Shown here piece by piece: positions 1 through 6,917 of a stretch of 49,116 nt of DNA. The notes beneath the pieces are model-generated. The model made no database searches. It was given only the letters and a program-made list of their open reading frames with translations, and was not told where the DNA came from. The stretch comes from Candidatus Bathyarchaeota archaeon. GTDB lineage: Archaea; Thermoproteota; Bathyarchaeia; TCS64; B23. The position numbers were made by a program, and so were the translations under genes. How positions within the stretch are numbered: position 1 is the stretch's first letter; every line of letters starts with the position of its first letter. The stretch is taken from NCBI GenBank assembly GCA_029259285.1, contig JAPDJB010000010.1, positions 1-49,116 of the forward strand, read 5' to 3'.

Positions 1-246
1 CGCAAGGAGATCTGAGGCTAGGAGGGGAGCCACGATCCCGAGGAAGGATGCGGAGAAGGCGTAGGGTAGACCGCCGAGACCATGGAGTATGGAGAAGGAG
101 CCCACCATGGAGAGGGTTGGAGCTAGGACGATGACTAAAAGCATGACCCCCATAGAGGGGAATGTGAAGAGATATCGATAATATCTCAGGATCCTGTCAG
201 AGGCTCTCCTACCAGCCCACGCCGCCAACCCTCTCCTTAGACTCAA
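1..246 (-). CDS. membrane protein, partial (C-terminus beyond window)
   Basis: An open frame runs from an upstream TAG at 295-297 (the sec61-beta stop) to the window edge. The only plausible start I find is TTG at 246. The peptide begins with a basic stretch (SLRRGLAAWAGRRASDRILRY), then a hydrophobic segment around residues 30-48 and a second at 60-78, typical of a polytopic membrane protein with a cytoplasmic N-terminus. A TTTAAAAA element at about 275-283 lies roughly 30 bases upstream, as for a leaderless archaeal transcript. Gene lies 48 bases after sec61-beta on the same strand. I do not recognise the family; only about 82 residues are visible. Confidence 0.55.
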   Translation of the reverse strand, partial: MSLRRGLAAWAGRRASDRILRYYRYLFTFPSMGVMLLVIVLAPTLSMVGSFSILHGLGGLPYAFSASFLGIVAPLLASDLLA

Positions 247-294
247 CTTGAGATCAAAGGAGAGATCAGCCCTCTTTAAAAACTCCTCCCCTTC

Positions 295-471
295 CTAGAG
301 AAAGTGTGGAAGTAGGGAGTGAGCCATCATGATGGCAACTATGAGGGCGATGGCAGCCGCCACCACTATCTCGGGGCTGATCTTAAGCCCGTGAGCCTCC
401 TCCTGGAAGAATCTGATTAGACCTGCACTCGCCGCAGGCATGACGCCTGATTCTCGACGCCTACGACCCAT
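295..471 (-). CDS. secG: preprotein translocase subunit Sec61-beta
   Basis: A 58-residue protein. A basic N-terminus is followed by MPAASAGLIRFFQEEAHGLK, then ISPEIVV and a single membrane span (about residues 33-53), ending HSLLPHFL. The 'SAGLIRFF-EEE-G-KI-PE-VV' pattern and the single C-terminal tail anchor are the signature of archaeal Sec61-beta, the small non-essential subunit of the SecYE-beta channel in the cytoplasmic membrane. Length is normal for the family (about 50-60 residues). ATG at 469-471 is preceded by GGAGAGTCTAGTTGGG on the minus strand, giving a Shine-Dalgarno-like GGAG. It is the next gene after the single-stranded DNA-binding protein on the same strand. Confidence 0.93.
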   Translation of the reverse strand: MGRRRRESGVMPAASAGLIRFFQEEAHGLKISPEIVVAAAIALIVAIMMAHSLLPHFL

Positions 472-533
472 CCCAACTAGACTCTCCTAAAGGGTATTAA
501 AAAGGGTTTGTGGAAAAAGGGAGAGGCTGAGGC

Positions 534-1028
534 CTAATAACGCCTACGGCCTCTCCTACTCCGCCTATCTCTAGGGCTTCCCCCGCCTCGATCGGAGCTC
601 CTCCAATACTCGAAGCGCTTAGATGAGAGATTGTTGTCGAGATTGACCTCCCCTATGGGGGACTCCTCCATCACCTCGAAGCTGCCGAAGCGTCCAAGGG
701 CTAGACGCATGGAGCCTCTGAAGAGGTTGATGTAGGCGTTCCTTATGCTCAGCGTCTGCCCCACCTCCACCTGGTCGATGGCGTCATCCCAGAGGGTGAG
801 GTAGATGCTACCCGTCTCATCGCCGACGAGGGCCTCCGCCACCCGATGGGTTGACCGGTCGATCCTCGAAGAGACTTCACGTGGCTCGGTTATCGACACA
901 ACCTTGACGATGGTGTAGATGCGCCTCGAGTATCGGTTTAGATCCCCGATCTTAACAGGGGTCTGCTCCTCCTCCTCATATGCCGCCAAGCTTATACCTC
1001 TGCTCGTTTTGAGGTGAAGAGCGCTCAC
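534..1028 (-). CDS. single-stranded DNA-binding protein (OB-fold, RPA/SSB type)
   Basis: 164 residues with one OB-fold (about residues 25-120): PVKIGDLNRYSRRIYTIVKV, then VAEALVGDETGSIYLTLWDD and VGQTLSIRNAYINLFRGSMRL, the order of strands seen in TACK-archaeal SSB/RPA-like proteins. The last 25 residues are rich in Arg and Gly (RGGGSPRDRRSRRGRRRY), a flexible nucleic-acid-binding tail in place of the acidic tail of many SSBs. The start used here is GTG at 1028, 23 bases after the PolD large-subunit stop. A TTTATAT element just before it could instead serve a TTG start near 988 (MAAYEEEEQ...). Placement after polymerase D suggests co-transcription with replication genes. Confidence 0.8.
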   Translation of the reverse strand: MSALHLKTSRGISLAAYEEEEQTPVKIGDLNRYSRRIYTIVKVVSITEPREVSSRIDRSTHRVAEALVGDETGSIYLTLWDDAIDQVEVGQTLSIRNAYINLFRGSMRLALGRFGSFEVMEESPIGEVNLDNNLSSKRFEYWRSSDRGGGSPRDRRSRRGRRRY

Positions 1029-1051
1029 CGTGGATATAAAGGTTGTGATGC

Positions 1052-4000
1052 CTACTTCAGAAATTCCGTTAGATCCACCTGCTGCCTCTTGGAGGGTTTC
1101 TCCCCCCTCTCGTCGACGGCCTCGGGGAAGAGGAGGGAGACCTCGTCGAGGATCAACTTAATTCTCTGGGCATAATAGTCGTCGAGGCCGTAGCGCTCTA
1201 CCAGCTTTCTAGCCGGCTCGATATACTTCTCTATTCCACCTCTATGAACCGTAAGCGTCAGCGAGCCTCCGCAGCGGGTGCAGACGCCTTTAAGTGGAGG
1301 CCTTCTAAACTTTGCGTTACACTTCACGCATCTAAACTTCTGGCTGGTGTAGGCTCTTAGGTTTCCGATGATGTCTTTGAGGAAGTGGCTTGTTAGAACC
1401 CCCTCAGCCACGACCTTAACGTCCACGGCCCTGATCCTCTCAGCCAATTCGAGTTGGCTCTCCAACTTTTCGATCATCGCCCCCAGACTCGTATAGGCTC
1501 CATGATGTGAGGAGTGATTGATGTTTGAACAGTCCTCGGTGAATCTAAAGCCCTCCACCTGGGCTTCACTCCCCAACCTCCGCCCTATGGTCTCTATCAA
1601 CGGCTCATAGAGGCTTGGGGGAGCCCTCCTCTCAGCCAGCCTATAAAGCTCCGGCGGATATCTAGGCATGACATCGACGTTATGGGCCTCCTTATCCACC
1701 TCACCTGGGTTTATGGTGGAGATTATGAATAGAGGTGCATCCATCAGCCCCCCGATCTGCTCAGGTAGATACTCCCTGGAGAAGTTCAACAGGGGATCCA
1801 AGGCCAGCATCACGGCGTCCTCATCGCCGTCACAGTTCCTACGCTTAGCCGCATGCCACAGTGGATGCGCATAGCACACCCTGGTCTTCGTATAACCTAT
1901 GATCCTACCCAGGACGGCGGCCGAGGTGTGCGGAGCCAGCCCAAGTATCAGATGTCCAATCAGATCCTCTCTACGCTCAGCCCTATAGTAGGACTCTAAG
2001 CCATAGACCCTTGTGAGGAGGCCGTCGATAAACTTGGAGACCTTTACGAGGTAGTCGCCGCACTCCTCAGGTAGGATTACATCCTGAGCCTTCAACTCCA
2101 GCAGCTGGTAGGGGGACTCAAGGGGCCTGCCATCGATGTCATGGGTGTAACCCAGCTCCCTCAACCTCTCGATGGAGGTGCCGATCTCTATAGGCTTGAA
2201 GTGGGTTAGAGGGGCGTCGGTGATGTCGAAGCGGATGGTTCCATCCCTAAAGACCGATAGATCATATTGGGCCCTTAGAACCACCTTCTCCAATGGCTCG
2301 GGTTGGCGATGGGCGTTCATCAGCCTCTTCACGCCCTTAATCCTCGGCGGCCTCCCACCTCCGATGTGCTTCAGGGCCTTATCAACGAGTTTAGCCACAT
2401 CTATCCTCATCGTCTTATAGGGAACGGTTCGAACATTGCAGTTTGGACAGGTCTCATCGGCCTTGAGGCTTCTACCACATCTGGGGCAGCTCCATCGGAT
2501 TTTGGTTTCCCCTCCACATTCTGGGCAGATAGCTCCGAAGATCCTTTCACCGCAGATGGGGCAGAGTCGGTCTATCACCTCTATCTCAACGGGTTTACCC
2601 CTCTCAGCCTTCAGTAGGTCTCTCTGTGGGCCTCCAGCCTCACCAATTGGGAAGAGGCCGTGGACATAAGGGGAGAGTTTACGCTCCTTAGCCTTCTCCG
2701 GCCTCCCCATCCTCGCGCCTAGGTAGATGCCGCTTTTATCCCTCACATCGAGTCCTGAGAGCATCCTGACCAGCTCTAGGGAGCTATCCGCCTCAGGCTT
2801 GAGTTCAGGGCTGCGGAGGGCTAGACATCGCTCTAATATCGGAGCCGCCTCCGTGAAGCGGAAGCCCCCTCCGGATCTGATGTGAGGTACTAGAAGCCGC
2901 TCCAGAAGCCCCTTCTCAAAGTCGTTCAGCTCAACCTCATAGGGGGAGGCGTCAGGCCATTTAGCCATCAAACCCTCTCTAAGCTGGAGGAGCTCCTCAA
3001 CAGAGACCTCAGACCACATATAGGTATATCTGGGATGGAGGGGGACACCTGCCTCCGCTAGGGCTATAGCCTCCCTAGGCGTGGGGACATAAGCCTTAGA
3101 CCTCAAGAACTCCTCCAGCCGTTCAGGGGGAAGGCCGCATCGATGACTTAGAGCCTCAAGGCCGAGGTCGCTGACTATCCTCTCCAGGTCTAGGAGCCAT
3201 TGATTCTCATCGTAGCCGACTGGTAGGAGCTCCTTATTGTTCTGGATGAGATCCCCCATCGCAACGAGGATGTCGCCTAGGAAGAGGATGCAATCAACGC
3301 GCTCCAGCAGCCTCTCAGCCTCCTCCTCGGTCTCAACCCTAACGACGGAGCCATCCCTCAACCTGACGACGGGCGGCTCTATGGAGTCGACGGGTGTGAC
3401 TACGGCAGACTTACCTGGGAAATCCATTCGCAGCTGGACGCCTGTAGTTAGGAACTTGTTGAGGAGGATCATCGATGCTGGATGTATGCCGACGGCGGCG
3501 AGACCGGTGTTCCTCGCACGCCCATATCTCAGCCTGAATCCTCCAGGGGTGTTGGGGAAGGAGAAGACGGGTCTCCCAACGATGATCTCCTCCATGAAGC
3601 TGGCTGAAGACTCCCTCGCCGAGGCAACCTTCAAATCTCCAAGCCACTCCCACCCATCGAGGTGGAGATGCTCACAGATGCCCATCAGCTTTCTAGCTCT
3701 GCCAACCACCCCATCGACGACGACGATGAGAGCTCCACCCCTCACTCTATTGGTCTCTACGCCAGGGACATCCCTGAAGGTGGAGACCTCGTAGCGGTCT
3801 GTAGCTACCCCCGTCACCTCTACGGGGAGATTGCGTATGGCGAACTCCAAGTCCTCGTCGGAGACATGGTATTGAAAGCGTCGAACCCTCCGCTCATAGA
3901 GGCGAACCTCTTCTACGAAGCGCTTCACAGCCTCCTCAGACGGCTTATATCGATCCAGGCCGAGGCGTCTCCGCACAAAGTCCGCGATGACGAGCGTCAA

Positions 4001-4459
4001 CGCCTGAGCCGTCCCACCCGCCGGCCTTATGGGCCCCGCGAAATAGACGGCTAAATAGCGGCTTCCATCCCTGTTACGCTTGATCCTGATCTCGGGTATC
4101 CCCTGGATCGGCGCGATGGTGACGCCTTCGGTGACGATTGCCAGCGCTGTTCTGATGGCCTGCTCCGCCGCTTGCTCCTGCTCTAGTCTTCCGAAGCGGC
4201 CATAGATGATCTCCTCAGCGATCTTGAAGGCCATCTCATAGCGATCCATCGACTCTAGCTCCCTGATCCTCTCAGCGATGCCTGGTGGGCCGACGAGCTT
4301 CTCAACCCTCTCAGCCATATCCTCCGTCAACTCGGACTCCGGCTTGGTGATGGGATCCAGGCCCTTCGCCCTTGCCCTTCCAGCTATCTCATAGAGGTGT
4401 TCAAGCTCCTCTCTAAGCCTTGAGTAGTAGGCCTCATACTCCTTGGAGAGCTTCAACAA
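1052..4459 (-). CDS. polC: DNA polymerase II (family D) large subunit DP2
   Basis: 1135 residues, a normal length for an intein-free DP2, the catalytic subunit of archaeal replicative polymerase D. The N-terminal DP2 domain is present, with the conserved GPIRPAGGTAQAL stretch near residue 145. The catalytic double-psi barrel contains NCDGDEDAVML at 875-885, with the metal-binding aspartates D877 and D879. Two zinc-ribbon Cys clusters lie near 630-680 (CPICGE, CPECGG, CPRCGR, CPNCN) and a C-terminal CVKC...CTRC cluster precedes the tail. No intein interrupts the conserved blocks. Both first codons are TTG (4459, 4456), with GGGGAGG about 10 bases upstream. The partner DP1 is at 10058-11527 on the other strand, not adjacent. 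Confidence 0.96.
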   Translation of the reverse strand: MLKLSKEYEAYYSRLREELEHLYEIAGRARAKGLDPITKPESELTEDMAERVEKLVGPPGIAERIRELESMDRYEMAFKIAEEIIYGRFGRLEQEQAAEQAIRTALAIVTEGVTIAPIQGIPEIRIKRNRDGSRYLAVYFAGPIRPAGGTAQALTLVIADFVRRRLGLDRYKPSEEAVKRFVEEVRLYERRVRRFQYHVSDEDLEFAIRNLPVEVTGVATDRYEVSTFRDVPGVETNRVRGGALIVVVDGVVGRARKLMGICEHLHLDGWEWLGDLKVASARESSASFMEEIIVGRPVFSFPNTPGGFRLRYGRARNTGLAAVGIHPASMILLNKFLTTGVQLRMDFPGKSAVVTPVDSIEPPVVRLRDGSVVRVETEEEAERLLERVDCILFLGDILVAMGDLIQNNKELLPVGYDENQWLLDLERIVSDLGLEALSHRCGLPPERLEEFLRSKAYVPTPREAIALAEAGVPLHPRYTYMWSEVSVEELLQLREGLMAKWPDASPYEVELNDFEKGLLERLLVPHIRSGGGFRFTEAAPILERCLALRSPELKPEADSSLELVRMLSGLDVRDKSGIYLGARMGRPEKAKERKLSPYVHGLFPIGEAGGPQRDLLKAERGKPVEIEVIDRLCPICGERIFGAICPECGGETKIRWSCPRCGRSLKADETCPNCNVRTVPYKTMRIDVAKLVDKALKHIGGGRPPRIKGVKRLMNAHRQPEPLEKVVLRAQYDLSVFRDGTIRFDITDAPLTHFKPIEIGTSIERLRELGYTHDIDGRPLESPYQLLELKAQDVILPEECGDYLVKVSKFIDGLLTRVYGLESYYRAERREDLIGHLILGLAPHTSAAVLGRIIGYTKTRVCYAHPLWHAAKRRNCDGDEDAVMLALDPLLNFSREYLPEQIGGLMDAPLFIISTINPGEVDKEAHNVDVMPRYPPELYRLAERRAPPSLYEPLIETIGRRLGSEAQVEGFRFTEDCSNINHSSHHGAYTSLGAMIEKLESQLELAERIRAVDVKVVAEGVLTSHFLKDIIGNLRAYTSQKFRCVKCNAKFRRPPLKGVCTRCGGSLTLTVHRGGIEKYIEPARKLVERYGLDDYYAQRIKLILDEVSLLFPEAVDERGEKPSKRQQVDLTEFLK

Positions 4460-4505
4460 GCTCTGGGATCCTCCCCTTATAGAATGCTATCCGCACCTCA
4501 TTTCC

Positions 4506-5264
4506 CTATCGGTGGGAGATTTTGGAGACGATCTCAGCTATACGCTCTCTCACCATCTCCGTCTCCTCTACGAGAGTTCCGGTGACGATGACATCGGCGC
4601 CTGACTCAGCTATCCTTCGGGCGGAGTCTCCATCCCTGATGCCTCCACCGACGATGAGTGGAATGGATAGATACCGCTTCACCATTCTAACCATCTCCAG
4701 TGGAACATGCCTCTTCGCCCCTGAGCCAGCTTCGAGATAGATGAAGCGCATCCCCAGGAGCTCTCCGGCGAGGCTATAGCCTACGGCGATCTCTGGGTGA
4801 TCATAGGGTATTGGCCTGGCCTGCCCTATGTATCCTGCGGCGCCTCCCTCTCCGACGATGATATAGCCCATTGGAATCGGCTCGATGCCATATTGCTTTA
4901 TGATACTCGCCGTCAGGGCTTGGACATCGATGAGGTAATAGGTGTTAGATGAGTTGAGGAGCGACATAAACCAGATGGCGTCGGCGTATCTGCTGACGCC
5001 GGATATATTATTTGGGAAGAGTATGACGGGAACTTTCACAGCCGTCTTGATGGCCTTCACAACCTCATCGAGATCGCTTTGGGAGGCGAGGGTTGAGCCG
5101 CCAACCATAATCGCGGCGGTTCCACCCTTCTCAGCCTCTCTCGCCACCTCCGCGAAATCCATCTCCACCCTCTCGGGATCGAGGAGAGTTAGATGAATTG
5201 TACCCTCCTCCTCGATCCTGTTAAGGAGGTACTCCTCAACGCGTCCTAGCCGCCACTTCCTCAT
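4506..5264 (-). CDS. geranylgeranylglyceryl phosphate synthase
   Basis: 252 residues from ATG 5264. This is a TIM-barrel prenyltransferase that joins geranylgeranyl diphosphate to sn-glycerol-1-phosphate, the first committed step of archaeal ether lipids. Visible family marks: HLTLLDPER near the N-terminus, IMVGGSTLASQSDLD, VILFPNNISGVSRYADAIWFMSLLNS, YLEAGSGAKRHVP and the phosphate-binding IVGGGIRDGDSARRIAESGADVIVTGT. The open frame runs upstream to a TTG at 5339, but that would sit deep inside elf1. The ATG at 5264, with GGATGG 6 bases before it, gives the usual start MRKWRLGRVEEYL. It overlaps the end of elf1 by 29 bases, so the two are probably translationally coupled. Confidence 0.93.
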   Translation of the reverse strand: MRKWRLGRVEEYLLNRIEEEGTIHLTLLDPERVEMDFAEVAREAEKGGTAAIMVGGSTLASQSDLDEVVKAIKTAVKVPVILFPNNISGVSRYADAIWFMSLLNSSNTYYLIDVQALTASIIKQYGIEPIPMGYIIVGEGGAAGYIGQARPIPYDHPEIAVGYSLAGELLGMRFIYLEAGSGAKRHVPLEMVRMVKRYLSIPLIVGGGIRDGDSARRIAESGADVIVTGTLVEETEMVRERIAEIVSKISHR

Positions 5265-5499
5265 GTCCTTCCATCCCATAGTAGTTGTCAACGAAGAGAC
5301 AGTAGGCGTCGACGGGGGCCATATGTGGAGACATCTCAAAGGAGGCTGAGAGATTACAGAAGCCGCAGACTACGGTGACTCTCCCAAGCTTCTTATTCAT
5401 AGTAACCCTCACCGCGTTCTTCCCGCATCTGGGGCAGAGGAAGAAGACGGGCAGCTTCTTCTTCACGATCTTTACAACCTTTCTACGTCTCCGACCCAT
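5236..5499 (-). CDS. transcription elongation factor Elf1-like zinc ribbon
   Basis: 87 residues. A very basic N-terminus (MGRRRRKVVKIVKKKLP) is followed by a zinc ribbon with C22-P-R-C25 and C45-G-F-C48, then PVDAYCLFVDNYY. This is the archaeal/eukaryotic Elf1 layout; Elf1 binds RNA polymerase and helps elongation through barriers. In many archaea the gene sits among translation and transcription genes. Here it follows nadE by 33 bases and overlaps GGGP synthase. Start is ATG at 5497-5499. The family assignment rests on the Cys spacing and basic tail. Confidence 0.85.
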   Translation of the reverse strand: MGRRRRKVVKIVKKKLPVFFLCPRCGKNAVRVTMNKKLGRVTVVCGFCNLSASFEMSPHMAPVDAYCLFVDNYYGMEGHEEVAARTR

Positions 5500-5532
5500 C
5501 CCTCACACTCTCTCGACAGCCTCTGCTACTCC

Positions 5533-6327
5533 TCAGCTCAACTTTAAGATTAATGGGAGATGCCTCTTATGTTCATTCCGCTTAACCCTCTTTAAGACCT
5601 CCTCCACCTTTGATGGGGGGAAACCAAGATCCCTGGCGATCTCCTCAGCCCTCATACCACGCTCCCAGCCGTAGAGGATGAGATCTAGGTTCTCATAGCT
5701 AACGCCAAGCTCCCCCTCATCCGTTTGACCAGGCCAGAGGCCAGCCGTAGGCGTCTTCATCACGATATGCTCCGGAAGCCCAAGATACCTAGCAAGCTGC
5801 CTCACCTGGGTCTTGTATAGATCCGCGATGGGCATGAGGTCGACGCCTCCATCCCCATACTTGGTGAAATAACCCAACAGCCACTCAGTTTTATTGGTGC
5901 TGCCGATCACCATCATATCCAGCGAGTTGGCGAAGTGATAGGCTATAGCCATCCTAAGCCTAGCCTTCACATTTCCAAAGGGGATGAGAGCCTCGGGATC
6001 ATAGAGGGGGAGGACATCACGCATCACGTCGACGAGGGATGTGATTTCCACAACGTCACATGTGACGCCTAGACGCTTTGTGAGCTCCATCACATCACGG
6101 ACATCACGCTTAGAGGTTACGCCCCGTTCAGGCATGTTCACAGCCCTTACATTCTCAGCGCCTAAGGCTTTCACCGCTAACGTCAACGTGGTTGAGGAGT
6201 CGACGCCGCCACTGATGGCGACAACCCCACCCCTCAAACCGGCCTTCTCCATCTCTCCGGCTATGAAATCCACGATCCTATGCTCAACCTCCACTGGATC
6301 TATTCTTAGGGACTCCAACGTCAACAT
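5533..6327 (-). CDS. nadE: NH3-dependent NAD+ synthetase
   Basis: 264 residues. It makes NAD from nicotinic acid adenine dinucleotide, ATP and ammonia. The ATP-pyrophosphatase P-loop SGGVDSS is at residues 39-45. NVKARLRMAIAYHFAN, GSTNKTEWLLGYFTKYGDGGVD and LYKTQVRQLARYLG are the family's substrate-binding blocks, and the end KRNEHKRHLPL is typical. No glutaminase domain is present, so free ammonia should be the donor. The frame opens with a TTG at 6339, but the ATG at 6327 is preferred: it lies about 30 bases from a TATTTAAA box, as for a leaderless message. It is the first gene of the minus-strand block running to the window start. Confidence 0.94.
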   Translation of the reverse strand: MLTLESLRIDPVEVEHRIVDFIAGEMEKAGLRGGVVAISGGVDSSTTLTLAVKALGAENVRAVNMPERGVTSKRDVRDVMELTKRLGVTCDVVEITSLVDVMRDVLPLYDPEALIPFGNVKARLRMAIAYHFANSLDMMVIGSTNKTEWLLGYFTKYGDGGVDLMPIADLYKTQVRQLARYLGLPEHIVMKTPTAGLWPGQTDEGELGVSYENLDLILYGWERGMRAEEIARDLGFPPSKVEEVLKRVKRNEHKRHLPLILKLS

Positions 6328-6354
6328 CCTACCTTTCAACGTTAAACTTCCATC

Positions 6355-6362
6355 TATTTAAA
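6355..6362 (-). promoter_or_regulatory. TATA box for nadE-elf1-GGGPS-polC block
   Basis: The minus strand reads TTTAAATA with its centre about 31 bases before the nadE ATG at 6327. This matches the archaeal TATA position for a leaderless transcript. It is the only good candidate in the gap between nadE and the divergent gene at 6414. Confidence 0.5.
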
Positions 6363-6413
6363 GCTAAAATTTATAGCCTCTTTGAAAGGGAGGGGCTTAA
6401 AATATTCTTATTG

Positions 6414-6905
6414 ATGTTGAATACAGAACTGTATTCAGAGGGAGACATCTTGGGCGAGCGGGATCAAGGAGGCATAAAAGATGCTAAAAACTCAATTTTT
6501 AGAGTTCTTAGGGATCCAATTATAAGGCTTCTCCTCAAATCCAGCAATTTAACACCTATTCAATTTGAAACTATGCTAATTGACGTTATAGGAAGAATGA
6601 ACCAGGAAAAAGTCCTTAGTTATGAGGAGAAAAGAAAATTGAGGAGTAAAACCGTGAGTAGGGGAGCTTTCATAAGAACTCTGAGCCAAGCCAGGGAGAG
6701 AGTGAAAGAGGCCATATACACGATTCTGCTCTTCAACTATCTTGGAATACTCGACAGTTCATTCTTTGAGGACTATCAACAACTCTTTGAGCGTTTGAGG
6801 GAATACCTCCAAGACATTGAAGATTCTGAGAAAACTAAAATAATCCTGAGACGGATTGAACATGAAATCAAGACGAGAATCGACGCCCTCATTCGATCGC
6901 TGTAA
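6414..6905 (+). CDS. hypothetical archaeal protein, mostly helical
   Basis: 163 residues, family not recognised. The sequence is charged and predicted helical throughout, with blocks such as TPIQFETMLIDVIGRM, SYEEKRKLRSKTVSRGAF and an acidic-basic C-terminal helix (DIEDSEKTKIILRRIEHEIK) that could be a coiled coil. No membrane span or Cys motif is seen. The codon before the ATG is TTG (6411), an alternative start. AGGGAGGGG lies about 20 bases upstream. It runs convergently toward hypF, with 12 bases between the stops, and is divergent from nadE. The small helical fold could suit a DNA-binding or structural role, but nothing in the sequence proves it. Confidence 0.7.
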   Translation: MLNTELYSEGDILGERDQGGIKDAKNSIFRVLRDPIIRLLLKSSNLTPIQFETMLIDVIGRMNQEKVLSYEEKRKLRSKTVSRGAFIRTLSQARERVKEAIYTILLFNYLGILDSSFFEDYQQLFERLREYLQDIEDSEKTKIILRRIEHEIKTRIDALIRSL

Positions 6906-6917
6906 TGTGATATCACG

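Noticed and set aside
1052..4459. Intein in the polymerase D large subunit
   Set aside because: The conserved blocks run without interruption and the total length is that of an intein-free protein.
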